Part shown: positions 1-9,356 of the stretch, one piece after another | Numbering within the stretch: position 1 is the first letter of the stretch | Layout: every line of letters starts with the position of its first letter | From: Paraimprobicoccus trichonymphae | Lineage (GTDB): Bacteria > Bacillota > Clostridia > Oscillospirales > Acutalibacteraceae | Direction of reading: 5' to 3' | Assembly (NCBI GenBank): GCA_036322875.1 | Contig: AP027925.1 | Coordinates: 682,001-746,000 of the forward strand | Length of the DNA: 64,000 nucleotides | The notes under the pieces: generated by a model | Database searches by the model: none | What the model saw: the letters and a program-made list of their open reading frames with translations, nothing else | Told to the model about the DNA's origin: nothing | Program-made: the position numbers and the translations under genes

Positions 1-401
1 TTTTGTTAAAACATGAAATTATAGTTGGATCTGATTTGGAATTTGAAAGTGACATTTGTTTATTAATAAAAGAATCTGAGGTTGCTTTTGGAAGATTATT
101 ATCCGGAAATGATTTAGATATTTTAATAGATTTGTATAAAAGTAAAAATTTACCAATAGAATTAATTGTGTTTTTAATTAATTACTGTAAATCGATAAAT
201 AGGGCAACTATACCGTATATAAAAGCTGTAGGTATTTCTTGGTCAAAAAAAGACATTAATACAGTTGCTAAAGCACAGTCTCATTTAGTTGCAAATAAGA
301 AATCAATAAAAGTTCTAGTTGGTAAACCATCATATAACTTAGAAGAATATGAATTATATAATAAAAAATACCTAGAAAATAATTATGGCGGCAAAAAGTG
401 A
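1..401 (+). CDS. DnaD-like primosome protein, C-terminal part (5' truncated by window edge)
   Basis: The visible 132 residues have the helical pattern of the DnaD/DnaB C-terminal domain (FGRLLSGNDLDILIDLY, then IPYIKAVGISWSKKDINTVAKA), which in Firmicutes helps load the replicative helicase at origins and restart sites. Family members usually exceed 200 residues with an N-terminal winged helix, so the gene probably begins before base 1; a TTG at 3 is the only start in view. Its TGA overlaps the GTG of the next gene (GTGA), the usual clostridial arrangement of this gene with a DnaC-like ATPase, so the two are probably translated together. Assignment rests on recalled domain pattern and neighbour. 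Confidence 0.75.
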   Translation, partial: LLKHEIIVGSDLEFESDICLLIKESEVAFGRLLSGNDLDILIDLYKSKNLPIELIVFLINYCKSINRATIPYIKAVGISWSKKDINTVAKAQSHLVANKKSIKVLVGKPSYNLEEYELYNKKYLENNYGGKK

Positions 402-1342
402 AATATGATTTAAAAGTGTTTGAAAAAGTAAGAAATGAAATTTATAATCTGAAAATTTTAAAAATAGAAGAAGCCAAAAAAAGGCAAAAATTGTTGTATG
501 AAAAATATCCGGAAATAGAAAATTATAGAAATATAAAAAAATCTGTTTCTGCTGAAATTGCTAAAATAATAATAAACAAACAAGATGTTCCAGAAGAACT
601 CAAAAAATTGAAAGAAAAAGTCGAAAATTTAAATAAAAAAATAGAAAAAATTTTAAAATTTGAAAATCTTAATTTAAGCTATTTTGAAATTAATTATAAT
701 TGCAAAATTTGCGATGATACTGGTTTTAAAAGAAATGGTACAATGTGTGATTGTTTTAAAGAATTATTAAAAAAAGAAAATGTAAAAAATTTGCGTGAAT
801 TTGAAAATTTTAAGTTTGAAGATTTTGACCTTAAACATTATTCTTTTAAAAATTTGTCAGAAATGAAAATAATTTTAAATTTTTGTAAAGATTATGCTAA
901 AAAGTTTAATTTTTCATTTGAAAGTGTAGTGATGACAGGAAAAACAGGATTAGGAAAAACACATTTAGCTATTGCTATAGCTGATGTTTTGATTGGTAAA
1001 AATTTTTCAGTGATATATAGTTCGTTTCCAGAAATAGTTGCAAATTTAGAGAAAAGCAGATTTTCAAAAAATTTTAATTATGATAACTTAATAGATTGTG
1101 ATTTTTTAATTTTAGACGATTTTGGCGAAGAAAGTAGGTCTAATTTTTCAAATTCAATTGTTTACAATATCATAAATAATAGAATTTTACTTAAAAAACC
1201 ATATATTATAATTACTAATCTTTCTGTAGCGGAAGTAGAAATTAATTATAGTGAAAAAATTTTCTCTAGAATACTTGGTAGCTGTAAAATATTGTGTTTC
1301 GTTGGGAAAGATATGCGAGTGAAAAAATCATATAAAACTTAA
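398..1342 (+). CDS. DnaC/DnaI-like helicase loader ATPase
   Basis: 314 residues. A coiled-coil-like, Lys/Glu-rich N-terminus is followed near residues 102-119 by a Cys cluster (CKICDDTGF...MCDC) typical of clostridial DnaC-like loaders, then an AAA+ core with Walker A (TGKTGLGKTH, about residue 180-190) and Walker B (FLILDDFGEE). By family knowledge it loads the replicative helicase onto DNA with the DnaD-like protein encoded immediately upstream. The GTG start at 398 is chosen because it overlaps the upstream stop. No lesion is visible. This reading is well supported by motifs and context. Confidence 0.88.
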   Translation: MKYDLKVFEKVRNEIYNLKILKIEEAKKRQKLLYEKYPEIENYRNIKKSVSAEIAKIIINKQDVPEELKKLKEKVENLNKKIEKILKFENLNLSYFEINYNCKICDDTGFKRNGTMCDCFKELLKKENVKNLREFENFKFEDFDLKHYSFKNLSEMKIILNFCKDYAKKFNFSFESVVMTGKTGLGKTHLAIAIADVLIGKNFSVIYSSFPEIVANLEKSRFSKNFNYDNLIDCDFLILDDFGEESRSNFSNSIVYNIINNRILLKKPYIIITNLSVAEVEINYSEKIFSRILGSCKILCFVGKDMRVKKSYKT

Positions 1343-1351
1343 CAAAAAAAC

Positions 1352-1370
1352 TCTAATTTTAATAATTAGA
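1352..1370 (+). terminator. Weak hairpin after the helicase loader gene
   Basis: TCTAATT and AATTAGA form a perfect 7-bp stem with a 5-base loop ten bases after the stop codon. It is all A/T except one pair and is not followed by a clear T-run, so terminator function is only possible. Confidence 0.3.
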
Positions 1371-1431
1371 ATTTACGTTTAAAAATTTATATCAATTAAC
1401 TAAACACATATTTTTATATAAATTCGCGATA

Positions 1432-1676
1432 AAACCGCTAAATATTTATTTTAGCGGATGAATCGTAAAAATATTGACCAAAAATAATAGTATGCTAAAA
1501 TTATAAAGAGATGGTGTTTCAGCGAATACCAAGTTGAAACTTCAAGCATTAAAAATTAAATACTGCGAGGCTCACGGGAATTTACGTTTGGGAAGCTTAC
1601 GTAAGACGAGTAATCGCTTAGGGCGTAGAATCAAAAATTTGCTTGATATTTAGTCAAGTAGAGTGTCGGTAATTAT
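1432..1676 (+). repeat. Promoter-bearing IS605-end repeat, copy 1
   Basis: About 245 bp. It opens with a perfect hairpin (CCGCTAAA, 7-base loop, TTTAGCGG), then carries TTGACC, 16 bases, TAAAAT with an extended -10 (TATGCTAAAAT), then a stretch (ACCAAGTTGAAACTTCAAGC) shared with four other copies here, and ends in a structured right end finishing GTAGAGTGTCGG. The right end resembles that of the tnpB-containing remnant at 14131-14850, so this is probably a non-autonomous IS200/IS605-type element. No reading frame of note lies inside. Confidence 0.7.
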
Positions 1677-2036
1677 TTATTACTTCAACTGCTATAAGAT
1701 TGTTTTCATTAAGCTTGTATGAAATAGCATTTTTTCATTTGCCTGTTCAGTAACACATACCATTCAAGAGATCTTATTGAACCCTCGTTATCTGCTAATG
1801 AACTTGCAGTAACTGCACTTTGTATATTAAGACGCATATTGAAATCAACACTCATTATATATTTCTACTTTTAATTTTTATATTTTAATGTACATATGAA
1901 ATAATAAAATTAAACCATGCACTTATATTTTAAAATATTAATATAAAAAACAAGTAAAACAAATTTTTGATGCTATAGGCACAAATATGTTACGTCGACA
2001 TTTTAGTTTTAATATTTTAAAATATAAATATTGTGG
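1677..2036. other. Intergenic, no gene recognised
   Basis: AT-rich sequence between the repeat and the promoter of the next gene. I see no conserved frame, tRNA or clear structure in it. Confidence 0.5.
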
Positions 2037-2065
2037 TTTATATTTTATAGAATTTATGCTAAAAT
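2037..2065 (+). promoter_or_regulatory. Extended -10 promoter for the 2110 gene
   Basis: TTTATA (2037-2042), a 17-base spacer and TAAAAT (2060-2065) preceded by TATGC, giving TATGCTAAAAT. The same extended -10 occurs in the dispersed repeats, and a TATGCTAGAAT form lies before ileS, suggesting it is a common sigma-A promoter form in this genome. Confidence 0.55.
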
Positions 2066-2109
2066 ATAAATATATTTAGATTGTTTTAGATTTGAAAGGT
2101 TTTGTAAAA

Positions 2110-2847
2110 ATGACAAAAAAAGCTCATATTATTCTTGCATTAATTACTCCAATTGCCATGTTTAGCATGATACTCGGCGGTGATATCGGGATTAAATATT
2201 ATGAAAAATTGCAAAGTGAAATTGTTGGCATGGTTTGTCTTAGCAATGTGTGCTATTGTTCCAATATAACATATATTCCTTTTACTAGCAATATTATTAC
2301 TGCGTTGAAGAGCGTGGTTGCATTTTTTGATGCTATAGAAATGTTTGGCACAGAAGCTCGAGATCATCATTATTTTTGTCCCTTATATAGAAATGGAACA
2401 ATAGACTATAAATGCTCTTTCCTTGTGATGCGTGGAGAACGAGAAATTCCGAGTTATGGTCCTATGAAATTAGAATTAGAAACTGAATTATATAAAGAGA
2501 TTGAAAATTTTTATTGGTGCGAAAAAGAAAATAGTGTAAATAAACGCTCTATAAAGGAAAAATTGGTAATATATAAAATAAATGGTTTTGAAAAAATTTT
2601 GTTTGATATTATTTCATCTGAGGAATCTGAAACATTAGATTTTCAATCTCTAAGAAATGTAATGTTTAGTCCATTATGTACAAAAGAAAATAATAGCACG
2701 TTCAAAGTGTCAATATTAGATGAAAATTTCTATGATTATGATGAAAAAAATGTTTTGTTAAAAAAAATTAAAAAAGTTCCTAATAAAGTCCCAAATGATA
2801 TGATAGATATGAAATTTTATGACGCTAGATATTCATGTGATTTTTAG
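2110..2847 (+). CDS. Hypothetical exported or membrane-anchored protein
   Basis: 245 residues; not recognised. The ATG at 2110 is preferred over an in-frame TTG at 2092 because GAAAGG lies about 10 bases before it. The N-terminus (MTKKAHIILALITPIAMFSM) is a signal peptide or single anchor. A Cys-containing segment (MVCLSNVCYCSN) follows, and the rest is polar with many Glu/Lys. It has its own promoter and no operon partner. It resembles the 7197 gene and the broken 35981 gene only in plan: a short hydrophobic N-terminus and a small unfamiliar body. Function unknown. Confidence 0.6.
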   Translation: MTKKAHIILALITPIAMFSMILGGDIGIKYYEKLQSEIVGMVCLSNVCYCSNITYIPFTSNIITALKSVVAFFDAIEMFGTEARDHHYFCPLYRNGTIDYKCSFLVMRGEREIPSYGPMKLELETELYKEIENFYWCEKENSVNKRSIKEKLVIYKINGFEKILFDIISSEESETLDFQSLRNVMFSPLCTKENNSTFKVSILDENFYDYDEKNVLLKKIKKVPNKVPNDMIDMKFYDARYSCDF

Positions 2848-2970
2848 AAAATTAAAAATTTAAAATAATAAAAATTTGTACTAATGCTTTCGAATATTTA
2901 AATATTTAGTAATAATTATGTTTTTGAAAAAATATAAATTAAATAATAAATTTGATTGGAGAAATTTGAA

Positions 2971-3979
2971 ATGTATGATTCTATTAGATTAGAAAAAGGT
3001 ATGTATCAAATTGCTGGAAAAGATTTTACAAAAGTTTTAGAAAGTATAGATCCAAACGAAAATTACAAAAACACTGAATTAGAAAATTTAGACGCTTTTT
3101 CAGAGACAATTAAAAAGATTTGACATAAAAATAAACGGTCTGAATTGTGATACAGTAGAAAAATTTTTTACAACTAGCGATTCAGCAGTTTTATTTCCAG
3201 AATATTTAACAAGATCTGTAAAACAAGGCTTATTCGGAACAAGCGCTTTGAAATTTATATTATCTACTATAACTAAAATAAGCACTCTGGATTACAGATC
3301 AATTTCTTCCGAGACTGATCCTTCTAAAGAACCTGAAAACGAAGTTCCAGAAGCTGGGGATATAAGAAATGTTACTGTAAGAACCAAGAGTGAATTAATT
3401 TCTCTAAAAAAACATGCAAGAATATTTTCGAGCTCTTATGAATCTTTGAAATATCAAACACTTGATATAGTTACCGTAATTTTAAAACAAATAGGTGTAG
3501 ATTTAGCAAATGAGTTATTAAGAGATGCCGTAGATACCTTAATAGGAACAGACGGTGATAAAGCTGAAATTGTAAAAGGGAACCCACCTGGAACTTTAAA
3601 TTACAATAGTTTGTTGCAACTGTGGGAAGCTGTATCACCGTATAAACTTGACATAATACTTGCTTCTACTAAGACTATGAAAGATATTTTAAGTCTAATT
3701 GAGATGAAGGATTCAAAAGCAGGTTTAGATTTTCAGGGAACAGGAAAAATAATAACTCCATTAGGTGCCAAATTATTTAACGCTGCTAGTATAGAAGATA
3801 GTAAAATTTTAGGTTTCGATAAGTCATGCTCACTTCAAATGATTCAGAACGGAGATGTTTTAATAGATTATTCTAGAGTAATAGAAAAACAATTGGAACA
3901 AGCTGGTATAAGTATAATTGCAGGATTTTCTAGAATATTTAAAGATGCTGTTAAAATATTAGATTATTCTACGAGTTGA
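2971..3979 (+). pseudogene. Phage major capsid-like protein, split by a +1 frameshift
   Basis: Reading starts at ATG 2971 (GGAG 10 bases upstream) and gives MYDSIRLEKGMYQIAGKDF up to a stop at 3121-3123. The next frame carries on the same protein from about 3104 (QRQLKRFDIKINGLN, then LFPEYLTRSVKQGL) to 3979. One extra T in the TTTTT run near 3099-3104 explains the break: removing it restores DAFQRQLKRFD. The joined product, about 335 residues, matches the plan of a phage major capsid family common in Oscillospiraceae prophages (SYESLKYQTLDI; GLDFQGTGKIITPLGAKLF; IEKQLEQAGISIIAGFSRIF). It heads a three-gene phage-type cluster. A programmed shift or sequencing error is not excluded. Confidence 0.75.
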
Positions 3980-3985
3980 TTTTTT

Positions 3986-4363
3986 ATAAATTTACAAGAA
4001 GTCTTAACCCGATTTGAGTTAATTTCGGGACTTGATTCTAGTGAAATTTCCAAATGGTCTGCAATTTGTCAAGAATCTATTAATGAAGTAAAATCTAATC
4101 TAAAAATAAATATAAATGATTTATCAGATAAAGACATATCAAGATTAGTACCAGTAGCTGCATCTTTAAATTTTTATAAATATGTTTTGTACAAAGCATC
4201 GAACGGAGAATTAGAGTCCTTTTCAACTGGAGATATAACAATAAAAAATAACAAATTACAAGATGTAAAATTAGCTTTTGATGTTTTTCAGCAAGCCAAA
4301 AGTTCGGTTTTGGATTTAATTAAAGACACTGATTTTATTTTTGAGAGAATAAAAAATATATGA
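3986..4363 (+). CDS. Phage head-region conserved protein, apparent ATA start
   Basis: About 125 residues (NLQEVLTRFELISGL... RIKNI). In Oscillospiraceae prophages a protein of this type follows the same capsid family and begins M-x-L-x-E-V-L-x-R-F. Here that first codon is ATA at 3986, with no ATG, GTG or TTG nearby in frame and only a weak ribosome site, so it either uses a poor start or is decayed. It lies in the same frame as the capsid gene, separated only by a TGA and two codons. Its stop overlaps the ATG of the next gene (ATGA). A head-completion or connector role is a guess from position. Confidence 0.6.
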   Translation: MNLQEVLTRFELISGLDSSEISKWSAICQESINEVKSNLKININDLSDKDISRLVPVAASLNFYKYVLYKASNGELESFSTGDITIKNNKLQDVKLAFDVFQQAKSSVLDLIKDTDFIFERIKNI

Positions 4364-4686
4364 TTTTTTCAGTTGCTAAAATAATAGATTTATATGGTCA
4401 TTATGTAACTATTATAAGTTCTGAAAATCAAAAAAAAGCTGTAAAAACTTTTATATATCCATTAAGAGATAGTTATAAAAATATATTTATAAACGAAAAT
4501 AACGACAACATTCCAGATAATAACGAATTATATGTGTATCTTGGTAAGCCTAAGGTAAGATTAGATAATTTTAATGTAAACAAAGAAATAAAAGATGAAA
4601 ATCAAAATTTTCTGCTAAAAAAAGCAGAAGCTGTAAAAATTTCAAAAAAAATTATCTATATCAGAGTGTTTCTAATAAAAGAATAA
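4360..4686 (+). CDS. Phage head-region conserved protein
   Basis: 108 residues. It begins MIFSVAKIIDLYGHYVTI and contains YVYLGKPKVRL. Small proteins with this start and a Y-L-G-P/K-P motif are found third in the same capsid cluster of clostridial prophages, so it is probably a head-tail joining or minor structural protein. Translation is coupled to the previous frame by ATGA. No tail, terminase or integrase genes follow; an IS fragment sits 60 bases downstream, so this is a prophage remnant rather than a whole phage. Confidence 0.55.
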   Translation: MIFSVAKIIDLYGHYVTIISSENQKKAVKTFIYPLRDSYKNIFINENNDNIPDNNELYVYLGKPKVRLDNFNVNKEIKDENQNFLLKKAEAVKISKKIIYIRVFLIKE

Positions 4687-4747
4687 TTCTAAATTAGAAA
4701 AATCCCAGCTGACGAGTAGAAATTAACATGCAAAAATAATAAAAAAT

Positions 4748-4953
4748 CCTTTTTTGTGCCAAAAGCTTATTTTCAATGATTTCTTCTTCGGTGAGAGGAT
4801 GATTTTTTGTGACTTTTTTGGTATTTCAGCATTTTTTTAAATACCACTTTTGTGACACCTGTGATTAATTTGAAATTTTGATCTCCTTGTTTTTGTATTT
4901 TTTCATACTTATTCATTCGTTTATTTTACTATTTTTTCGTTTAAGGACAGGTC
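4748..4953 (-). mobile_element. IS5-like (group B) fragment, internally deleted
   Basis: On the minus strand the start of a transposase (NKYEKIQKQGDQNFKLITG) is joined to its C-terminal part (KSSSHRR...FGTKKD). The terminal sequence GGACAGGTCT at 4944-4953 matches the terminal repeat of the longer copy at 24451-25326. The middle of the gene is missing, so it cannot be active. Confidence 0.7.
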
Positions 4954-4955
4954 TA

Positions 4956-5672
4956 TTATGTTAAAAATATTTTAGTATATTTTTCTAAATAAACTTTAAA
5001 TCTATCATAACTTGAATTTATAATCAATTTTTCAGGAAAATCAATATCTTTTAATAATTCCAAAGCTTTGTCGAATTTTCCAATTTGAGTATAAAAATGA
5101 GAATCTGAATTTACAATTATGCTCACCCCATATTCTTTGCATAAAAGCGCAATTTGTTTACAATTTTCTATGCTTTTTGGGCGAATAACAAATGAACTAT
5201 TATTAATCTCAACTAATTTTCCATTTTTACCAAACTCAGGAATAACCTTTTTATAATCATATTTAAAATCACACAAACCACTATGACCAATCACATTTAC
5301 AATGGGATTTTTTGCCACATTCAGCCATGCGTTTGTACAATCTTTCAAAGTATGATCACCAAAATACGCTACATCATGTATCGAAGCTACAACCCACTCT
5401 AATTCTTCATTAGGAACATCTATCTCTCCATTATTATTTAAAATATTAGATTCGACACCTTTTAGTATCACGAGATCATCTATTTCTCTGGGAATTATTT
5501 TTAAATTATCAAAATACCACGGATCAGGTGCGCCAGGCATATCACCAGTATGATCAGTTATCGCTAAAAATTTTAAACCAATTTTTTTTGCTTCCTGAAC
5601 ATTTTCTGAAATAGTACTATATGCATGACTGGAAGCTATAGTGTGACAGTGCATATCCGCAATTAATCTCAT
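4956..5672 (-). CDS. PHP-domain metal-dependent phosphatase/hydrolase (YcdX-like)
   Basis: 238 residues. PHP metal-binding motifs are visible: DMHCHT near residue 6, AITDHTGDM near 37, ASIHDV, NVIGHSG and NSDSHF towards the C-terminus. Such proteins are small trinuclear-metal phosphoesterases of uncertain substrate in the YcdX group; histidinol phosphatase is a relative but no his genes are nearby. ATG at 5672 is preceded by AAGGTAG at good spacing. The stop lies just after the terminal repeat of the IS fragment, suggesting that element inserted immediately behind the gene. Confidence 0.85.
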   Translation of the reverse strand: MRLIADMHCHTIASSHAYSTISENVQEAKKIGLKFLAITDHTGDMPGAPDPWYFDNLKIIPREIDDLVILKGVESNILNNNGEIDVPNEELEWVVASIHDVAYFGDHTLKDCTNAWLNVAKNPIVNVIGHSGLCDFKYDYKKVIPEFGKNGKLVEINNSSFVIRPKSIENCKQIALLCKEYGVSIIVNSDSHFYTQIGKFDKALELLKDIDFPEKLIINSSYDRFKVYLEKYTKIFLT

Positions 5673-5810
5673 AAAATCATCTACCTTGGTACTAAACTCA
5701 ACTTATATATCATTATACAAATTATTACTTATTATATTTTATTGATAGTATAATGTGCAAATATTTCTTTATTTATATTTTTTAACAGTCTGCACGAAAT
5801 TTTCTCGTCT

Positions 5811-6609
5811 TTATAGGTGGTGGGATGAATAGTGCTTGTTTGTGTTAAGCAAACAATAAAAAATCAGAATTTTTGTTGCCCGAAAAAACTTAAACTTGTG
5901 ATAGTAGTCAACAAAGACCAGCCCAAAGAGCGATGCAGGGTAACGAGTAGCAATTTCGCGCCAACGTTTTAAGTGCAAAAAAGCATTTTCAACGAGGTGG
6001 CGAGGTTTGTATAAATACTTATCATAGGGTCTTTGAATTTTTCGATTTTTCTTTGGCGGAATCACAACTTCCATGTTTTTTGAATTTGCGAATTCAAAAA
6101 TTTCATTGGTATCGTAGCCTTTATCGGTTAGCCAAAAGTCAGCGCTTATGCCGGTTGCAAGCTTTTTTCCAAACTTGCAATCCGCGACGGTACCCGCTGT
6201 GACAAACATTCTGACCGGCATACCATGCGCATCCGGTGAATTTTGAAATTGAGCCCCTTTTTTTTACGCTCTATGTCCTGATTTCCGCCCTTTGCGCCGG
6301 CTGTGTGTGGGTGAACCTTTACACGGGACGCGTCTATCATTAACCTCCGGTTCATCTATTAAAATTTTCAGCAATTTTTCCCATTCACCTTTGTCTCTCC
6401 AACGGCAAAATCTTCTGTGATTATTTTTCCAATCTCCATATTCTGCGGGCAAATCTCGCTACGGCGCACCCGTTTGCAAATTCCAAAAAAACTGCGTTTA
6501 TAAATCTTCTGTTGTCCTGCACGTTTCCTCCGAGAGTGCCTTTTCTGTCCTTCAAGTTTGGTTTCAATAATTTCCAAACTCTTTTCATTATATCGTGCCT
6601 TCTATACAT
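5811..6609 (-). pseudogene. IS5-family (IS427-like, group C) transposase remnant
   Basis: Read on the minus strand, pieces of one transposase occur in order but in different frames: MYRRHDIMKRVWKLLKPN, EYGDWKNNHRRFCRWRDKG, MIDASRVKVHPHTAGAKGG, then LTDKGYDTNEIFEF to RPRHLVE-type residues (KPRHLVENAFLHLKRW). At least three frame changes separate them, so it is inactive. A smaller relative lies at 22260-22540. Confidence 0.85.
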
Positions 6610-6659
6610 TTTTATCACCGTTTTTATTATATCACTTTTTTATTGACGACACTATCTAG

Positions 6660-7130
6660 ATTATTGTCAACATAAAATTCAAAAAACCGTGAAACTCACG
6701 GAGTTAGCCTATTGATACTGTGACCATTGAACTTCGGAAAACCCCACTTATTAGTAGAAGCGCCACAGAAAGTAAACCTCATACAACTAAAATCGAAAGC
6801 TTCGTGGTTTACCTTCAAAAATTTTCTGTTTTTCAGATTTCGTAACTTACGATGTGTATTTCGATAATTACTATCTTAACTATTTGCTATTCTATTATTT
6901 TACGCTGTTAGCTCTAAATTTTTTAAGTCAGATGTTCTTTGCCGTATTAATATCTGTATTTCTTTGTAATTTGGATATTCTCAAATCTAAAATTTGTTTA
7001 CTTCGAAAATAATAATTTTACCGAATTTTGCAATCAATTAACAGAATAACTAAAAAAGAATATTATAATAAACCGGCATTTAAAAAATGTTGGTAAAAAC
7101 AATACAATTACCGCAAGCGTAAGCATTCCG
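6660..7130. other. Intergenic with one short hairpin
   Basis: No gene recognised. CCGTGA and TCACGG at about 6689-6703 form a 6-bp stem with a 3-base loop. The segment around it resembles IS ends but matches no repeat I can identify in the window. Confidence 0.4.
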
Positions 7131-7159
7131 TTGACAAAAATAATCTAGTAAATTCTAAT
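7131..7159 (+). promoter_or_regulatory. Sigma-A-type promoter for the 7197 gene
   Basis: TTGACA at 7131-7136, a 17-base spacer and TCTAAT at 7154-7159, about 37 bases before the start codon. GGAGGT precedes the ATG. Confidence 0.6.
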
Positions 7160-7196
7160 GACTGTGAAGTGATTCTATACAACGGAGGTAATTCAA

Positions 7197-7685
7197 ATGA
7201 GTTTGAATAAAATAAAAGAAACTTTACTAACTATAACTGGTGGTACCGTTTTAATCACAAGTCTTATATTGAGTACAGTGGCACTTTATAAAAATGAAAA
7301 TAATTATTTCGATTATAATAAGTTTTTCTGTTCTGAAGAATGGAAATATGAAATGGCTAAGATAAGTATCAACAGTGGCGGTGCATATAAAATTGATGCT
7401 GGAAGGTATTTCAAAGTAAATTCTGAAACTGTTGGATGCGATGGATCAAGTATTGAAAAATTAGTCCATGGCCAAAAAAATGATGAATTTGTAATGTTTG
7501 GTAATATAAAATTTGGTAATGTTGAAAGATATAAAGCATTACTAAAAAGGAATGGCTCATATCACAATAGTGAAATCAAAGTGACATTACGTAATTTTAA
7601 TAATTTAAATACTGAGTTTATATATGAATTAGTGTCGAATAGAATTGGAATTAAAAGTGAAACAAATATTTTAAGTCTTGTTTAA
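7197..7685 (+). CDS. Hypothetical membrane-anchored or exported protein
   Basis: 162 residues; not recognised. The ATG has a strong GGAGGT site. The N-terminus (KETLLTITGGTVLITSLILS) is one hydrophobic segment; the remaining 125 residues are soluble-looking with two Cys and a Gly/Asn-rich middle (SINSGGAYKIDAGRYF). The gene stands alone with its own promoter between decayed sequences. The intact frame, strong promoter and good ribosome site suggest it is expressed. Function unknown. Confidence 0.6.
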   Translation: MSLNKIKETLLTITGGTVLITSLILSTVALYKNENNYFDYNKFFCSEEWKYEMAKISINSGGAYKIDAGRYFKVNSETVGCDGSSIEKLVHGQKNDEFVMFGNIKFGNVERYKALLKRNGSYHNSEIKVTLRNFNNLNTEFIYELVSNRIGIKSETNILSLV

Positions 7686-8009
7686 AAATACCAAAATTTG
7701 TATGTCAGCAATTCCGTTTTTGCATAAAACTTCAAACCGCATTTGTAATTTATAAATTTCAAGAGATTTTTATTATAAAAAATAGATTATATAACAAGTG
7801 CGGGTATTTTGAAATAGTTGTTAAAATTTATTTATTAATATATAAATTTGTTAGATTTAGCAGTATAGTTTGTATTATAGTACACAATAGTAAAAGTGTA
7901 GTGGATTTCATTTATTATTTTCGTATTTTTACACTAAATTTCATTTCATATGAATATGCTCTAGCCGGATTTACGACCTAATTAGTATCAAATATGAAAC
8001 CCATATGAT
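7686..8009. other. Intergenic, no gene recognised
   Basis: AT-rich. The end of it runs into the phosphoesterase relic; upstream parts of that gene are not recognisable. Confidence 0.4.
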
Positions 8010-8195
8010 AGCCAAGAAGCAAAGGAAATTATTGATATTCTGACCGAAAAAAAAGTAAAAAAATGTTATTATGGTCATATTCACGGAAGTGTTGTTAATA
8101 AAAAAATTAAGGTACGAAAATTTATAATAGTATATTGTATTTTTATGAATTTTACTGTAAAATGGTACATATGTATTTTATATACTTGGAAGTGA
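8010..8195 (+). pseudogene. Calcineurin-like phosphoesterase fragment
   Basis: The frame reads SQEAKEIIDILTEKKVKKC then YYGHIHG, the C-terminal metal-binding motif (GHxH) of calcineurin-type phosphoesterases of the kind found in Clostridia. The N-terminal metal motifs are absent upstream, and after the motif the frame drifts into unrelated sequence before TGA at 8193. It is a gene remnant. Confidence 0.6.
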
Positions 8196-8201
8196 ATTTA
8201 T

Positions 8202-9356
8202 ATAAAAAAATTAAATCTAAAAATAACATTTATAATTTTTTGTATGTTTGTTTCGATTTTTAATATCTATTCTTTTAATGGTAAAATTAGTCCTGATCAG
8301 AGCATTATGGAAATAAAAAATCAAAAATGTTTATACGAAAATATTTCAATAAATTCAAGAAAAATATTGACAACTAGGAAAAACGATAAAGAATTATATG
8401 AGATTGAACCTATAGTTATATACAAAAAATTTAGTTCAAAAGAAATACAAAAAGCCTTTTACGAATTTTTTTCTAATCATCCTGAGATTTTTTGGATTTC
8501 TAACTACTTTGAATACTTTTATAATCCTTCAGAAAATTGTACTTGTTTAAAGATATACTCTAATGTCTCTTTAGCTGAATTAGAAATTGCAGAAAAAAGG
8601 CTTCAAGAAAAATTAAATTCAATCTTAATTAAAATTAATTTTAACAGTTCTGATTACGAAAAAGAGTTGTTTGTCCACGATTGGATTGTGGAGAACTGTA
8701 CGTATTATAAGGAAGGAAATTATAAAATATTTACTTCTTATGGGTGCTTAGTGGATTGTAAAGCTGTATGCGAAGGATATGCAAAAGCCACTCAATTAAT
8801 ATTAACAGAATTAGGAGTCAGATGTAGAACAGTTAGTGGAGTTGCACATAAAGAACCTCATATGTGGAATATAGTCGAAATAGAAGGAGAATATTATCAT
8901 TTAGATGTAACTTGGGATTGTGGTAAAAATGATCTAACTAAATATTTTTATTTTAATCTATCAGATGAACTCATAAAAGACGACCATATGTTATATCCAT
9001 TCATAAACAAAATTGAAGATCTAGAATCATTAAATTATTATAATACGTACAATCTCGGTGAAAAGCCTATCTGCAATTCTTACACTTATACTTATATATC
9101 AAAGAACTCTTTCCCAGTGAATTTGTTTAATAAATTGAATTTACTTTTAAATTATATCAGCTGTAGGGAAATATTTTACATAAAATTAAATAAAAATCAA
9201 AATATTTCAAATATAGAAAATATTTTATTTACAAACAAAAGTCCGCTTTTTCTATGTCTGAAACAGCTTGGAAAAGATAATATCACTTTTAAATATATTA
9301 TTAATGAAACCCAAAATGTGGTAGCTATAAAACTCAAAAATAATAACTTTGCGTAA
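8202..9356 (+). CDS. Exported transglutaminase-like protein
   Basis: About 384 residues if started at 8202. A transglutaminase/cysteine-protease core is clear: catalytic Cys in AVCEGYAKATQ, His in PHMWNIVEIEG and Asp in YHLDVTWD. The first ATG (8244) falls inside a signal peptide: reading 14 codons further upstream gives KKLNLKITFIIFCMFVSIF, a proper Lys-rich start followed by a hydrophobic core. The codon before KK is ATA (8202), with GGAAG about 8 bases before it, so translation probably starts there or at a nearby ATT. Bacterial proteins of this fold are often surface proteases or crosslinkers; the target is unknown. An N-terminal region of about 130 residues precedes the core and about 120 residues follow it. 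Confidence 0.75.
   Translation: MKKLNLKITFIIFCMFVSIFNIYSFNGKISPDQSIMEIKNQKCLYENISINSRKILTTRKNDKELYEIEPIVIYKKFSSKEIQKAFYEFFSNHPEIFWISNYFEYFYNPSENCTCLKIYSNVSLAELEIAEKRLQEKLNSILIKINFNSSDYEKELFVHDWIVENCTYYKEGNYKIFTSYGCLVDCKAVCEGYAKATQLILTELGVRCRTVSGVAHKEPHMWNIVEIEGEYYHLDVTWDCGKNDLTKYFYFNLSDELIKDDHMLYPFINKIEDLESLNYYNTYNLGEKPICNSYTYTYISKNSFPVNLFNKLNLLLNYISCREIFYIKLNKNQNISNIENILFTNKSPLFLCLKQLGKDNITFKYIINETQNVVAIKLKNNNFA

Noticed and set aside
3097..3106. Programmed ribosomal frameshift in the capsid gene
   Set aside because: The T run is slippery, but no stimulatory stem-loop or internal ribosome site is evident, and the genome is full of single-base lesions; decay or read error is simpler.
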